In this document: one piece after another, positions 7,989 to 17,021 of the stretch | Layout of the letters: each line of letters begins with the position of its first letter | How positions within the stretch are numbered: position 1 is the stretch's first letter | DNA from: Vagococcus luciliae | GTDB taxonomy: Bacteria > Bacillota > Bacilli > Lactobacillales > Vagococcaceae | Reading direction: 5' to 3' | DNA length: 64,000 nucleotides | Assembly: GCF_024637875.1 (NCBI RefSeq) | Contig: NZ_CP102451.1 | Location: 1,925,001-1,989,000 of the forward strand | The notes under the pieces: model-generated | The model's database searches: none | Seen by the model: the letters and a program-made list of their open reading frames with translations, nothing else | What the model was told of the DNA's origin: nothing | Program-made: the position numbers and the translations under genes

Positions 7989-9032
7989 TTAGTTGAAGTT
8001 CAATTTATAATCATCCGCTTTTGCTACACCCATTTTTTTATTGAAAACATAATTAAAAATAAAGCCTAAAACAAGTGGTGTAATTAAAAAGGCAAAGACG
8101 ACTTTTATAATATTTAACGCTGACCATCCATTTGGTGCTAAAGCTAAAGCGTTGATTGGTCCGATTAAACCACTAAATCCAAACCCTGCACTAAATGGTG
8201 TTCCCTGTAAATCAAGAAAGGCTGCAAGTGATCCTGTAATGGCTGCATTACATAAAATTGGAACCATAATTTTTGGTTTCTTTAGAACGTTTGCCATTTG
8301 CATTTTTGGTGAGCCAATAAAATGTGCTAATGATGTTGGAACAGCATTTACTTTCCAACCAGCAATACATAATCCAAATCCTGCCGCACAAATTCCTAAA
8401 TTAGCAGCACCTGAAGCGATACCTGATAATGAGATAGCTGTGGCAATTCCTACTGTGGCGATTGGTGACACGATCATCATCGAGAACATCAGAGCAATAG
8501 CAATGGCCATTGGAACTGGTTGTAAATCTGTTAGTGTCGCAATAAAATTTCCTAATAACGTTGTCACTGATTTAACATATGGTAGTAACAAAAGACCTAA
8601 TCCACCACCGATAACGGTTACAATAGTTGGAATAACTAAAATAGTAAATGCTTGTAGTTTTTCACCTAGTAATAATATAAGTAACACAGCAATTGCAGCA
8701 GTTAGTCCGGTATTAATAACATCTCCTGAACCTTGGAAAATAAACCCACCATCAGGATTCACTCGTGCTACTCCCGATCCAACAACACACGCCATTCCTA
8801 ATGATCCAATCTGAATCGGTGTAAATTTAAAGTTAATAGCTACTGCTACTCCAACCACAATAGGCATCAATGTTTGGGCAATACCAGTAGCTGTTAGACC
8901 AAATGACCAATCCAGTGCTTTGGATAATTCACTTAATAATGCACCTGGAATTAGCGAAACGACTACTCCCAGTGCGACACCATTTAAAATATTCATTGTA
9001 TAATCTTTTGGTTTGATTCCTTTAAGTCCCAT
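7989..9032 (-). CDS. PTS EIIC-like (EIIC_2 family) membrane protein in the dehydrogenase operon
   Basis: This 347-residue, glycine-rich polytopic protein has about nine or ten hydrophobic segments and resembles the PTS_EIIC_2 family (PF13303), whose members are often annotated as sugar PTS IIC although they frequently stand alone. Features seen are GLTATGIAQTLMPIVVG, the NFKFTPIQIGSLGMA segment and GFGFSGLIGPINALAL. No IIA or IIB gene lies nearby. It sits between E3 and E1 alpha, with AGGAG eight bases before the ATG at 9032. The position suggests that it imports a substrate of the dehydrogenase, such as a 2-oxo acid; that is inference, and no transported molecule is established. Confidence 0.75.
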   Translation of the reverse strand: MGLKGIKPKDYTMNILNGVALGVVVSLIPGALLSELSKALDWSFGLTATGIAQTLMPIVVGVAVAINFKFTPIQIGSLGMACVVGSGVARVNPDGGFIFQGSGDVINTGLTAAIAVLLILLLGEKLQAFTILVIPTIVTVIGGGLGLLLLPYVKSVTTLLGNFIATLTDLQPVPMAIAIALMFSMMIVSPIATVGIATAISLSGIASGAANLGICAAGFGLCIAGWKVNAVPTSLAHFIGSPKMQMANVLKKPKIMVPILCNAAITGSLAAFLDLQGTPFSAGFGFSGLIGPINALALAPNGWSALNIIKVVFAFLITPLVLGFIFNYVFNKKMGVAKADDYKLNFN

Positions 9033-9054
9033 TTTTTCAACTCCTATAGTTTTT

Positions 9055-10461
9055 TTAAATATGGATAGGTAAACCTAGACCAACTTCTGCGGCTTCCATG
9101 ATAGCTTCGCTGACAGTTGGATGTGGATGAACTGTTAAAGAAATATCTTCTAATGTAGCATCTGTTTCAATTGCTAGAGAAATTTCTGAAATCAAATCAC
9201 TCGCATTGACCCCTGCAATTTGTCCTCCAAGGATTTCTCCTGTTTGTTTATCACTAATGATTTGTACTAGTCCTTCAGTTTTCCCCATAGATAAAGCACG
9301 TCCATTACCTGATAATGGAAACTCAGATACAAGAACGTCATAACCTAACCCTTTTGCTTCAGTTTTTGTTAAGCCAGTTGATGATAATTCTGGATCTGTA
9401 AAGCAAACAGCTGGCATCACACGGTAATCTACTGACACATCTTTACCTGAAATAACTTCTGCCGCAATTTTTCCTTCATAACTGGCTTTATGTGCTAATG
9501 CTAGACCGGGTACAATATCCCCAATGGCATAAATATGTTCCACACTTGTTTGACAAGTATCATCTACTTCAATCAAACCTCTATCAGACATTTTTACACC
9601 AATTCTTTCAAGCCCTAACTCACTTGTGTTTGGTTTTCTACCAACTGATACTAAACAATACTCACAATCAATCGATTTTTCTTTTCCATCAATTTCATAT
9701 GTTACGGTCACACCATCATCTTTGATAGTCGCTTGTTTAGCTAATGCCTTTGTTTCGATGTCTACATTCAGTTTTTTAAATGATTTTTCTACAAATGAGA
9801 CCAATTTTTTATCAAAGTTTGGTAGTATAGATGATTGTCCTTCTAATATCGTAACTTTTGTTCCTAGATTGGCAAAAACACCTGCTAACTCACTTCCAAT
9901 ATAGCCTCCTCCAATCACTACAAGGCTTTCTGGTATTTCTTTAATATTTAGTAACCCGGTTGAATCCAATACTCTGTCGCTAAATTTAAACCCGGGAATT
10001 TCGATTGGCGTACTACCTGTTGCAATAATTGCATTGTCAAACGTATAAGTTTCACCGCCAAATTCATGCATCACCCTCACTTTATTTTCTTCCATAAAGT
10101 ACCCAGCGCCTTCAATCACATTAACGTTGTTTTTCTTTAATAGAAACTTAATGCCATCTGTTAATTTTTTTACCACTTGTTCATCTTTCCATTTTTGTAT
10201 TTCTTCAAAATCAATGCTCACATCTTTTGCTTTAATTCCAGAAAAAGAAGAGTTGGTTATATCATGATAATAATGACTTGATTCAATAAGTGCTTTTGAT
10301 GGGATACATCCAACATTTAAACAAGTTCCTCCCATATATTCTTTTTCAATTAAAGTAACTGATTGTCCAAGTTGTGCAGCTCGAATAGCGGCGACATATC
10401 CTCCTGGTCCTGCTCCTATTACCACTGTCCCTAAACTTGATTCAAAATCCCCAACAACCAT
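9055..10461 (-). CDS. lpd: Dihydrolipoyl dehydrogenase (E3)
   Basis: The 468-residue flavoprotein reoxidises dihydrolipoamide on E2 using NAD+. It shows the FAD motif VVIGAGPGGYVAA (about 13-25), the redox disulfide in GGTCLNVGCIPSK (Cys47 and Cys52), the NAD motif VVIGGGYIGSELAG, AIGDI near 310 and the active-site HPHPTVSE near the C-terminus. A GTG at 10470 is in frame but only one base from the AAAGGA site; the ATG at 10461 has proper spacing and gives MVVGDF, the start also seen in Bacillus PdhD. It is the first gene of the operon and faces the divergent LysR gene across a cre-bearing promoter region. Confidence 0.93.
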   Translation of the reverse strand: MVVGDFESSLGTVVIGAGPGGYVAAIRAAQLGQSVTLIEKEYMGGTCLNVGCIPSKALIESSHYYHDITNSSFSGIKAKDVSIDFEEIQKWKDEQVVKKLTDGIKFLLKKNNVNVIEGAGYFMEENKVRVMHEFGGETYTFDNAIIATGSTPIEIPGFKFSDRVLDSTGLLNIKEIPESLVVIGGGYIGSELAGVFANLGTKVTILEGQSSILPNFDKKLVSFVEKSFKKLNVDIETKALAKQATIKDDGVTVTYEIDGKEKSIDCEYCLVSVGRKPNTSELGLERIGVKMSDRGLIEVDDTCQTSVEHIYAIGDIVPGLALAHKASYEGKIAAEVISGKDVSVDYRVMPAVCFTDPELSSTGLTKTEAKGLGYDVLVSEFPLSGNGRALSMGKTEGLVQIISDKQTGEILGGQIAGVNASDLISEISLAIETDATLEDISLTVHPHPTVSEAIMEAAEVGLGLPIHI

Positions 10462-10470
10462 TTTTGACAC

Positions 10471-10648
10471 GTCCTTTCTTTGACTTTGCTTATGCTTTCT
10501 CTGTGAGTTATACTGTATATACTTATTTAAAACCCTGTTAAAGAAAGCGCTTTTAATAACGCACTTTCAGTATAAGTTCTAATGACCTTTTTTTGAAATT
10601 GATAATTTCTATAGCAGGATAAATTTTTTATGAAATGAGGAAGTTTTT
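10471..10648. promoter_or_regulatory. Divergent control region with cre site (lpd operon / lysR)
   Basis: AGAAAGCGCTTTTA at 10542-10555 matches the CcpA-binding cre palindrome well. Reading the minus strand, a TTAACA-like -35 lies immediately downstream of it, followed 16 bases later by TATACA, as a plausible promoter for the lpd operon. CcpA bound here would touch the -35 box. The region also contains the short palindromic element TATACTGTATATA (about 10510-10522), which may be used by the LysR protein. Promoter boxes are weak matches; the cre site is the strong call. Confidence 0.65.
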
Positions 10649-11548
10649 ATGGAGTTTAGGCAGATACGTTATTTTATCGAGATAATTAAAGCTCAAAACT
10701 ATTCACACGCTGCAAAAAATCTTTTTGTTACTCAGCCAACATTATCTTGGAATATGAATAAACTACAAGAAGAATTGGGTGTTAAATTACTATATCAAGT
10801 AGGTAATAAGGTCATGCCTACCACAGCAGGAAGTATCTTATTTAACAAAGGACAAGAAATTTTAGAAGATATTGAACGACTCACTACTGAGATTGAAACA
10901 GATAACACATTAGAAAAAAAAGAATTAGTCCTTGGATCAAATGCTGTCATATCACCTGTATTCATGCCATTAATCGAAAAATTTATGGCTATTTACCCAA
11001 ATTTTTCGATTACTATAGAAGAACAAGGATCAATCAAAACCCAAAAGAAAGTGGCCAAAGGTGAATTAGAAATAGGCATTGTGTCATTTCCTATTAAAGA
11101 AGAAAATTTAGAAATTGAACGAAATATTTTTCATACTATGAAGTATGATGCATCAATTTTAATGAGGGATGATCATCCATTAGCTTCAAAAAAATCTCTC
11201 AATTTAAAAGATTTAAAAGACTACACCTTCTCATCTATGAGCAAAGACTATGTGTTGTGGCATGTGCTTCAAGGTATGACACGAGATGTTGGCTTTATAC
11301 CAAAAATTGATATTATGAGTAATAACCATGAAGTATTAGTCAATAATATTATGAAAAACAATACGTTAGCTCTGTTACCCATTCAGTTAAAAGATTTTTA
11401 TGACAATTCTCCACTAACTTGGGTACCTATTAAAGATAAAATTAAACCATTTGATATTGTCGTGATTCATAAGAAGAACACGCCACTTAGCCCTGCAGCG
11501 GCATTATGCTTAGAATTCCTTACCAATCAAAAAATAATAAATGATTAA
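10649..11548 (+). CDS. LysR-family transcriptional regulator
   Basis: A 299-residue LysR protein: winged helix-turn-helix at about residues 1-60 (FRQIRYFIEI, SHAAKNLFVTQPTLSWNM, ELGVKLL), then a periplasmic-binding-fold effector domain from about 90. GAGGAAG lies six bases before the ATG at 10649. It is divergent from the 2-oxoacid dehydrogenase operon and precedes a D-2-hydroxyacid dehydrogenase gene, so it likely controls one or both in response to a keto or hydroxy acid. Effector and targets are inferred from position only. Confidence 0.88.
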   Translation: MEFRQIRYFIEIIKAQNYSHAAKNLFVTQPTLSWNMNKLQEELGVKLLYQVGNKVMPTTAGSILFNKGQEILEDIERLTTEIETDNTLEKKELVLGSNAVISPVFMPLIEKFMAIYPNFSITIEEQGSIKTQKKVAKGELEIGIVSFPIKEENLEIERNIFHTMKYDASILMRDDHPLASKKSLNLKDLKDYTFSSMSKDYVLWHVLQGMTRDVGFIPKIDIMSNNHEVLVNNIMKNNTLALLPIQLKDFYDNSPLTWVPIKDKIKPFDIVVIHKKNTPLSPAAALCLEFLTNQKIIND

Positions 11549-11638
11549 CTAAATCTATAGACCTATCAATTATACTAATTAGAACAATAACACCCTTCAT
11601 CTTATACTGTACTTATCAGGGTATAAGGAGGAAAAAAA

Positions 11639-12637
11639 ATGAAGAAAATTATGATGATGGGTGCTAGAGAAGATGAAAAACAGTTTGCTGATAAATGGGC
11701 TAAAGAAAATAATGTCGAAGTTGTTTTAACTAATGAGGTACTTAATGAAGAAACTTATCACTTGTTAAAAGGATTTGATGGTTTAAGTCTCCAACAAACA
11801 ATGGGGATTTCAAATGATATTTATGCCCAACTGAGTAAAGATGGCTTTAAACAAATTGCTCAACGGTCAGCCGGTATTGATATGTACAACTTAGATGTTG
11901 CAAAAGAAAATAATATTTTAATTACGAATGTGCCAGCTTACTCCCCAAACTCTGTCGCTGAGTTTGCAGTTGGAAGCGTTCTAAATTGTTTAAGACATAC
12001 AAAATTAATTAATAAACGAGTGACAAATCATAATTTTAGTTGGGATAAATCAATCTTGTCTAAAGAAGTCAGAGAATTAACGATTGGAATATTAGGGACT
12101 GGTCGTATTGGTCAGTTAACAGCTGAGATGCTCAAAGGCTTTGGTGCAACGTTGATTGGTTATGATCTTTATAAAAATAAATCATTGGAAGCTATTTTAA
12201 CATATGAAGATAATTTTAATACGTTTTTAGCATCATGTGATGTCATTTCTATTCATATGCCTCTAACAGAAGAAAATTATCATTTATTTAATGAAGAAAC
12301 CTTTGCAAAAATGAAGCCTGGTTCTATTTTAATTAACGCTTCTCGCGGTGCAATTGTTAACACAAACGATTTAATTAAGGCTCTGGACTCACATCAATTA
12401 GCATCTTGTGCACTTGATACTTACGAAAATGAAATGCCTTTTGTGACAAAAGATTTTAATAATAAACCTATTAATGACCCGGTGTTAGAAGAATTAATAC
12501 AACGAGATGATGTTATTTATACTCCCCATATTGCTTTTTACACTGAAACAGCTGTCACAAATTTAGTGTCAGGTGCACTTGATTCATGTTTAGCCATATT
12601 AAATGGTGAAAGACCGCAAACAATTGTTAATCTATAA
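11639..12637 (+). CDS. D-2-hydroxyacid dehydrogenase (D-lactate / D-hydroxyisocaproate type)
   Basis: The 332-residue NAD-dependent enzyme reduces a 2-oxo acid to the D-2-hydroxy acid. It has the Rossmann motif GILGTGRIGQ (about 147-156), the substrate arginine in INASRGAIV, the glutamate in DTYENE and the catalytic histidine in YTPHIAFYTE. The pattern and length match lactobacillar D-LDH and D-hydroxyisocaproate dehydrogenase. AAGGAGG precedes the ATG at 11639. Located just after the LysR gene and near the 2-oxoacid dehydrogenase operon, it could act on the same keto acids, giving a redox-balancing branch beside the oxidative one. Specificity between lactate and branched hydroxy acids cannot be settled from sequence. 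A VanH-type D-LDH is less likely, as no van genes are present. Confidence 0.85.
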   Translation: MKKIMMMGAREDEKQFADKWAKENNVEVVLTNEVLNEETYHLLKGFDGLSLQQTMGISNDIYAQLSKDGFKQIAQRSAGIDMYNLDVAKENNILITNVPAYSPNSVAEFAVGSVLNCLRHTKLINKRVTNHNFSWDKSILSKEVRELTIGILGTGRIGQLTAEMLKGFGATLIGYDLYKNKSLEAILTYEDNFNTFLASCDVISIHMPLTEENYHLFNEETFAKMKPGSILINASRGAIVNTNDLIKALDSHQLASCALDTYENEMPFVTKDFNNKPINDPVLEELIQRDDVIYTPHIAFYTETAVTNLVSGALDSCLAILNGERPQTIVNL

Positions 12638-12641
12638 ATAA

Positions 12642-12674
12642 AAAAAGCCATCCGTTTCCGCTGATGGCTTTTTA
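12642..12674 (+). terminator. Terminator after D-2-hydroxyacid dehydrogenase
   Basis: Hairpin AAGCCATC/GATGGCTT with flanking A and T runs (12645-12652 with 12663-12670). The following roughly 240 bases to 12912 contain no gene that I can recognise. Confidence 0.85.
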
Positions 12675-12912
12675 GTATCTCTAGAAAAATTATTTCTGTA
12701 TATACCGTAAAGACACTCGATAAAAAAACTGATAACTAAAACATAAAACCTTCGCATAATTTAATAGAGTTATTATACGTTGTTCACTTACATTTCTATC
12801 ATCAGTTTATTGTTTTCTAATACTTTTTTCAATTATTTTCTCAATATAAATAATGACATAGTATCCTTTTAAATACCAAATTCTATTGCCCTATCTAAAT
12901 TTTCAAGTCACT

Positions 12913-12944
12913 AAAAAACAGTAGATTTTCCTACTGTTTTTTCA
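12913..12944 (-). terminator. Terminator of the opp operon
   Basis: ACAGTAG/CTACTGT arms with T runs on both sides. The TAG stop codon of oppF (12931-12933) is part of the stem, so the hairpin overlaps the end of the coding region. Confidence 0.85.
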
Positions 12945-13881
12945 TCTCTTGTAATTTTTCTTGATATTTAGGTACTGCTGATTCACTACAATACACATAA
13001 TGATCTTCACTAATTTCTCTTAATGATAAATCTGTAGCAGTTGTTTTTTCAGGTTTGTAAGTAGTCCTTACTCTATGACGTTCATACTCAGGGTCAGGTA
13101 ATGGAATGGCGGATAATAAGCTTTCTGTGTAAGGATGTAATCCATACTTATAAATCTCCTCTGCACTTCCAACTTCTACCAATTTTCCATAATACATCAC
13201 CCCTATACGATCACTGATATATTTAACCATTGATAAATCATGGGCAATAAACAAATAAGTCAGTTGTTGTTTTTCTTGCAACTCTTGTAATAAATTGACA
13301 ACCTGTGCTTGAATAGAAACATCCAAAGCAGAAATTGGTTCATCACAAATAATAAATTTAGGTTCAACCGCAAGAGCTCGCGCGATTCCAATACGTTGAC
13401 GTTGACCTCCTGAAAATTCATGTGGATAACGTGTCCCATGACTTGGGTCAAGACCAACAAGTTTTAATAATTCATCTACTCGTTTATTTCGTTCACCTAC
13501 ATTTTTGGCTAACTTATGAATATCAATGCCTTCTGCTATAATATCTCGTACTTTCATACGAGGATTTAAAGAAGCATATGGGTCTTGATAAATCATTTGA
13601 ACATCACGTCTAAATTGATTCATACGATCACGACCATTTATTGAAGCAACATTTTCACCGTCAAAATTAATCTCACCACTTGTCGGGTTGTATAAACGGA
13701 TAATACTTCGACCAGTTGTGGATTTACCACATCCAGATTCTCCAACAAGTCCAAATGTTTCGCCTTGATTAATATAAAAACTAATATCATCAACTGCTTT
13801 TACTTCATCAGAACGACCAATATTAAAATACTGTTTTAAATGTTTAACCTCTAAAAGTTTATTTCTTTTTGAAACTGTCAT
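12931..13881 (-). CDS. oppF: Oligopeptide ABC transporter ATPase OppF
   Basis: This 316-residue ATPase energises peptide import with OppD. It shows Walker [10 protein letters not shown], the signature SGGQRQR, Walker [11 protein letters not shown] and the H-loop AHDLS. The C-terminal extension with [16 protein letters not shown] is the oligopeptide/dipeptide transporter C-terminal region. An in-frame GTG at 13890 overlaps the AAGGAG site; the ATG at 13881, eight bases past the site, is preferred. It is the last gene of oppBCDF, and its stop lies within the operon terminator. Confidence 0.93.
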   Translation of the reverse strand: MTVSKRNKLLEVKHLKQYFNIGRSDEVKAVDDISFYINQGETFGLVGESGCGKSTTGRSIIRLYNPTSGEINFDGENVASINGRDRMNQFRRDVQMIYQDPYASLNPRMKVRDIIAEGIDIHKLAKNVGERNKRVDELLKLVGLDPSHGTRYPHEFSGGQRQRIGIARALAVEPKFIICDEPISALDVSIQAQVVNLLQELQEKQQLTYLFIAHDLSMVKYISDRIGVMYYGKLVEVGSAEEIYKYGLHPYTESLLSAIPLPDPEYERHRVRTTYKPEKTTATDLSLREISEDHYVYCSESAVPKYQEKLQEMKKQ

Positions 13882-13893
13882 ATACAACACTCC

Positions 13894-14934
13894 TTATGCA
13901 AACTTTTTCTTGTACTCTTCTTGTCGTTTGACAATCTCTAATGGCGGTGTCACTTTTGGTGCGCCTGGTGCTAATAACCAAGTAGCCGCATAATGAGTAG
14001 GTGACACTTTAAAAAATGGTGGAGCTTCGATTGTATCTATTTCCATAGCATATCGATTTCTCGGATAAAAGGCATCTCCAGTAGGTGGATCCAATAAATC
14101 AGGTGGAGAGCCTGGTATTGCATACAATTTTTCTTCTTTTGTTTCAAGTGTTGGCATAGAACTTAAAAGTCCCCATGTATAAGGATGTTGAGGATTGTAA
14201 AAAATCTCATCAGATGTTCCAATTTCAACAATTCTACCACCATACATTACAGCTACTCTATCAGCTACATTTGCTACAACACCCAAATCATGTGTAATGA
14301 AAATAATAGAGGTTTTAATTTTTTGCTGAATATCTTTCATTAATTCAATAATTTGTGCTTGAATCGTTACATCCAAAGCCGTTGTAGGTTCATCTGCTAT
14401 TAAAATTTCAGGATAACATATCAATGCGATTGCAATAACAATTCTTTGACGTTGACCTCCTGAAAATTGATGTGGATAATTTTTTAATCGTTTTTCAGCA
14501 TTTGGGATCCCCACTAGGTTTAATAGGTCCAATGCTCTTTCTAATGCTTCTGTCTTACTAACTTTTTTATGTTTTCTAAGAGATTCAGCTACTTGATTTC
14601 CTATATTCATTGTTGGATCAAGTGATGTCATCGGATCTTGGAAAATCATTGCAATATCTTTTCCTCGAATTGACTGCATCTCTTTCTCACTCTTATTTAA
14701 TAAATTTTTACCTTTAAATAAAATATCACCATTTGTTATGCGTGCATTATTTGCTAGTAAACGCATAATTGCTCTTGAAGTGACTGATTTTCCAGATCCT
14801 GACTCTCCCACAATTGCTAAGGTTTCTCCTTTATGTAAATCAAAGTTCACCCCTCGTATAGCATGAACTTCACCAGCAAAAGTATCAAAAGAAATATTTA
14901 AATCTTTTACTTCTAATATCTTATCTACAGCCAT
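13894..14934 (-). CDS. oppD: Oligopeptide ABC transporter ATPase OppD
   Basis: The 346-residue ATPase has Walker A GESGSGKS, signature SGGQRQR, Walker B LIADEPTTALD and H-loop ITHDLG, plus the C-terminal HPYTWGLL...PGSPPDLLDPPTG segment of the family. An upstream ATG at 14964 is in frame, but AGGAGG sits just before the ATG at 14934, which also matches the usual OppD N-terminus. The upstream ATG would overlap oppC. It lies between oppC and oppF. Confidence 0.93.
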   Translation of the reverse strand: MAVDKILEVKDLNISFDTFAGEVHAIRGVNFDLHKGETLAIVGESGSGKSVTSRAIMRLLANNARITNGDILFKGKNLLNKSEKEMQSIRGKDIAMIFQDPMTSLDPTMNIGNQVAESLRKHKKVSKTEALERALDLLNLVGIPNAEKRLKNYPHQFSGGQRQRIVIAIALICYPEILIADEPTTALDVTIQAQIIELMKDIQQKIKTSIIFITHDLGVVANVADRVAVMYGGRIVEIGTSDEIFYNPQHPYTWGLLSSMPTLETKEEKLYAIPGSPPDLLDPPTGDAFYPRNRYAMEIDTIEAPPFFKVSPTHYAATWLLAPGAPKVTPPLEIVKRQEEYKKKFA

Positions 14935-14956
14935 TATGATTCCTCCTGTTAGTTGT

Positions 14957-15985
14957 TTAGTCATTCATCTTCGGATCAAATGCATCACGCAGTCCATCAG
15001 CAAGTAGATTAAAACAAATCATGATGACTGACAACGTAATAGCCGGTGCCCACATTAAATGAGGTAAAAATCGGAATGTTTTATACCCTTCATTTAATAA
15101 TGTTCCAAGAGATGCTGTTGGAGGTGTTAATCCTAATCCAATGAAACTCAAGAAAGCTTCAAAAAATATAGCAGAAGGGATACTAAACATCATCTGTACA
15201 ATAATAACACCTGAAATATTTGGTAATACATGTTTAAAAGCAATCTTTGACTGTTTTTCTCCTAATGTTGTCGCAGCTAATACATACTCTTGGTCTTTAA
15301 TTTTTAACGTTTGTGCTCTAACAATACGAGCCATTGTAATCCAACCAGTAACAATCATCGCGAGAATAATTGATAACATACCTGGTTTAAAAACCATCAA
15401 CATTAAAATCATGACCACCAAATTCGGAATACCTGATAATACTTCAAGTATACGCTGCATAATCGTATCAACTCGTCCGCCCTTCATTCCCGATACAAGT
15501 CCATAAATCACTCCAAATGTTAAGTCAAGTAATGCTGCTGTCAAAGCAATAATTAATGACATACGTGTACCCATCAATAGACGTGATAATTCATCACGAC
15601 CTAGTCCATCTGTTCCTAAAATAAAATATTCATCTGTTGGAACTTTAGCTTGTTCGTATTTGTTCACTCGAGTTCCACCAATTACTGCTGTCCCATTAAA
15701 CCCATTAATTGAAACCCCAGGTATTTTGGGTGGTAAATTAATATACTGTGGATTTTGCTTAGTTGGGTTATGTGGTGTGACCCACGTTGAACCAAAAGCA
15801 ACAATAGCGATAACGATTAATAAAATCATAGAAGTAACCGCTGCTTTATTTTTTTTTAGTCGTCTCCATGAATCTTGCATAAAACTTAAAGAAGGAGCAC
15901 TAATCTTTTCACTTTCAAATTTTTTTGATGGAGGTAATGGGTTAAATAGGTCTTTTGGTATATCTTTTATATTAATTTTATCCAT
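14957..15985 (-). CDS. oppC: Oligopeptide ABC transporter permease OppC
   Basis: A 342-residue permease with an N-terminal cytoplasmic part, a first membrane helix near residues 50-70, a large extracellular loop with FILGTDGLGRDELSRLLMG, and the later helices with the ATPase-contact motif region (EYVLAATTLGEKQ, ISFKHVLPN-like AFKHVLPNISG). Its ATG shares one base with the TAA of oppB, indicating translational coupling. It forms the channel with OppB. Confidence 0.93.
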   Translation of the reverse strand: MDKINIKDIPKDLFNPLPPSKKFESEKISAPSLSFMQDSWRRLKKNKAAVTSMILLIVIAIVAFGSTWVTPHNPTKQNPQYINLPPKIPGVSINGFNGTAVIGGTRVNKYEQAKVPTDEYFILGTDGLGRDELSRLLMGTRMSLIIALTAALLDLTFGVIYGLVSGMKGGRVDTIMQRILEVLSGIPNLVVMILMLMVFKPGMLSIILAMIVTGWITMARIVRAQTLKIKDQEYVLAATTLGEKQSKIAFKHVLPNISGVIIVQMMFSIPSAIFFEAFLSFIGLGLTPPTASLGTLLNEGYKTFRFLPHLMWAPAITLSVIMICFNLLADGLRDAFDPKMND

Positions 15986-16926
15986 TAATCTTTTCCTCCT
16001 TCTGTCACACGAATCCTTGGATCCACTATTCCATAAAGTAAATCTACTATCAAGATAACCACTACTAACATTGTTGAGAATAAAACTGTAACAGCCATGA
16101 TAGTTGGGTAGTCATTGGTCATAATTGACTTAACAAATTGTTCCCCAATCCCTGGAATAGCAAAAATATTTTCAACAACTAATGATCCAGTCATAAGAGA
16201 AACAGCTAGAGGTCCTAACAATGTAATTAAAGGAATCAAACTGTTTCTTAAACCATGTCTAAAGACAACTTGCATACGACTAAATCCTTTTGCTTTTGCT
16301 AGTTCAATATAATCACTACTTAGTACCTCAACCATTTCCGTTCTAATAAATCGGGCAGAATCTGCTAATGGTGACATAGCAAGTGCCAACGTCGGAAGAA
16401 TCGTTGATGAAAAACCTTCCCACTTGGCAATTGGCAAAATGCCAAGTTTAATGGCAAAAACATATTGTAGTAAAACGGCAAAAACAAAATTTGGTATTGA
16501 TCTTCCAAGAATAGCTATTAAGGTAGCTATCGTATCAACCCAAGTATTCTGTCGCATAGCTGCAACCGTTCCTAATAATATTCCAACAAGTGTTCCAAAA
16601 ATAATTGCTTGTGATCCAAGTTGAACAGATGGACCAATGCGCTCTTTTAATAATTTCGATACTGGTTGGTTTTTAAATTGAAAGGAAGTTCCAAAATCAC
16701 CTTTAGCAACATTACCTATATAAAGTGCATACTGTTCAATTACCGGTTTATCTAAACCAGCTTGCTTATCTAATATTTCCCTTTGCTCAGGAGATAGCTT
16801 TTCTTGGTTAGCATATGGTGATCCAGGTAATAATTTCATTAAAAAAAATGTAATCGTTATAATTAACCATAATGTTAACAACATATAGCCTACCCGCTTA
16901 AGAAAGTACTTAGCAAAATTCCCCAT
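15985..16926 (-). CDS. oppB: Oligopeptide ABC transporter permease OppB
   Basis: This 313-residue permease has six predicted membrane helices, starting with one at about residues 10-30, and the conserved LGLDKP-like AGLDKPVIEQY loop, the SPLADSARFIRTEM and DYIELAKAKGFSR coupling region and RHGLRNSLIPLITLLG. AGGAGG precedes the ATG at 16926. In many relatives oppA directly precedes oppB in the operon; here a small gene on the opposite strand separates them. Confidence 0.93.
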   Translation of the reverse strand: MGNFAKYFLKRVGYMLLTLWLIITITFFLMKLLPGSPYANQEKLSPEQREILDKQAGLDKPVIEQYALYIGNVAKGDFGTSFQFKNQPVSKLLKERIGPSVQLGSQAIIFGTLVGILLGTVAAMRQNTWVDTIATLIAILGRSIPNFVFAVLLQYVFAIKLGILPIAKWEGFSSTILPTLALAMSPLADSARFIRTEMVEVLSSDYIELAKAKGFSRMQVVFRHGLRNSLIPLITLLGPLAVSLMTGSLVVENIFAIPGIGEQFVKSIMTNDYPTIMAVTVLFSTMLVVVILIVDLLYGIVDPRIRVTEGGKD

Positions 16927-16956
16927 TTAATTTCCTCCTATTAATTTAAAAACACA

Positions 16957-16986
16957 TTGACTTTTACTTTTCACTTCACTTAAAAT
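16957..16986 (+). promoter_or_regulatory. Promoter for the small membrane protein gene
   Basis: TTGACT and TAAAAT are separated by 18 bases (16957-16962 and 16981-16986), about 36 bases before the ATG at 17022. It faces away from oppB. Confidence 0.55.
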
Positions 16987-17021
16987 AATATTTACTATAT
17001 CTTTTCAAGAAAGTGGTCATT

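Noticed and set aside
8152-8814. 220-codon plus-strand frame opposite the EIIC-like gene
   Set aside because: It mirrors a strongly coding membrane protein gene on the other strand, has no ribosome site, and its composition is that of a reverse frame.
11639-12637. VanH-type D-lactate dehydrogenase
   Set aside because: No vanA/vanX-like genes are near; context favours keto-acid metabolism.
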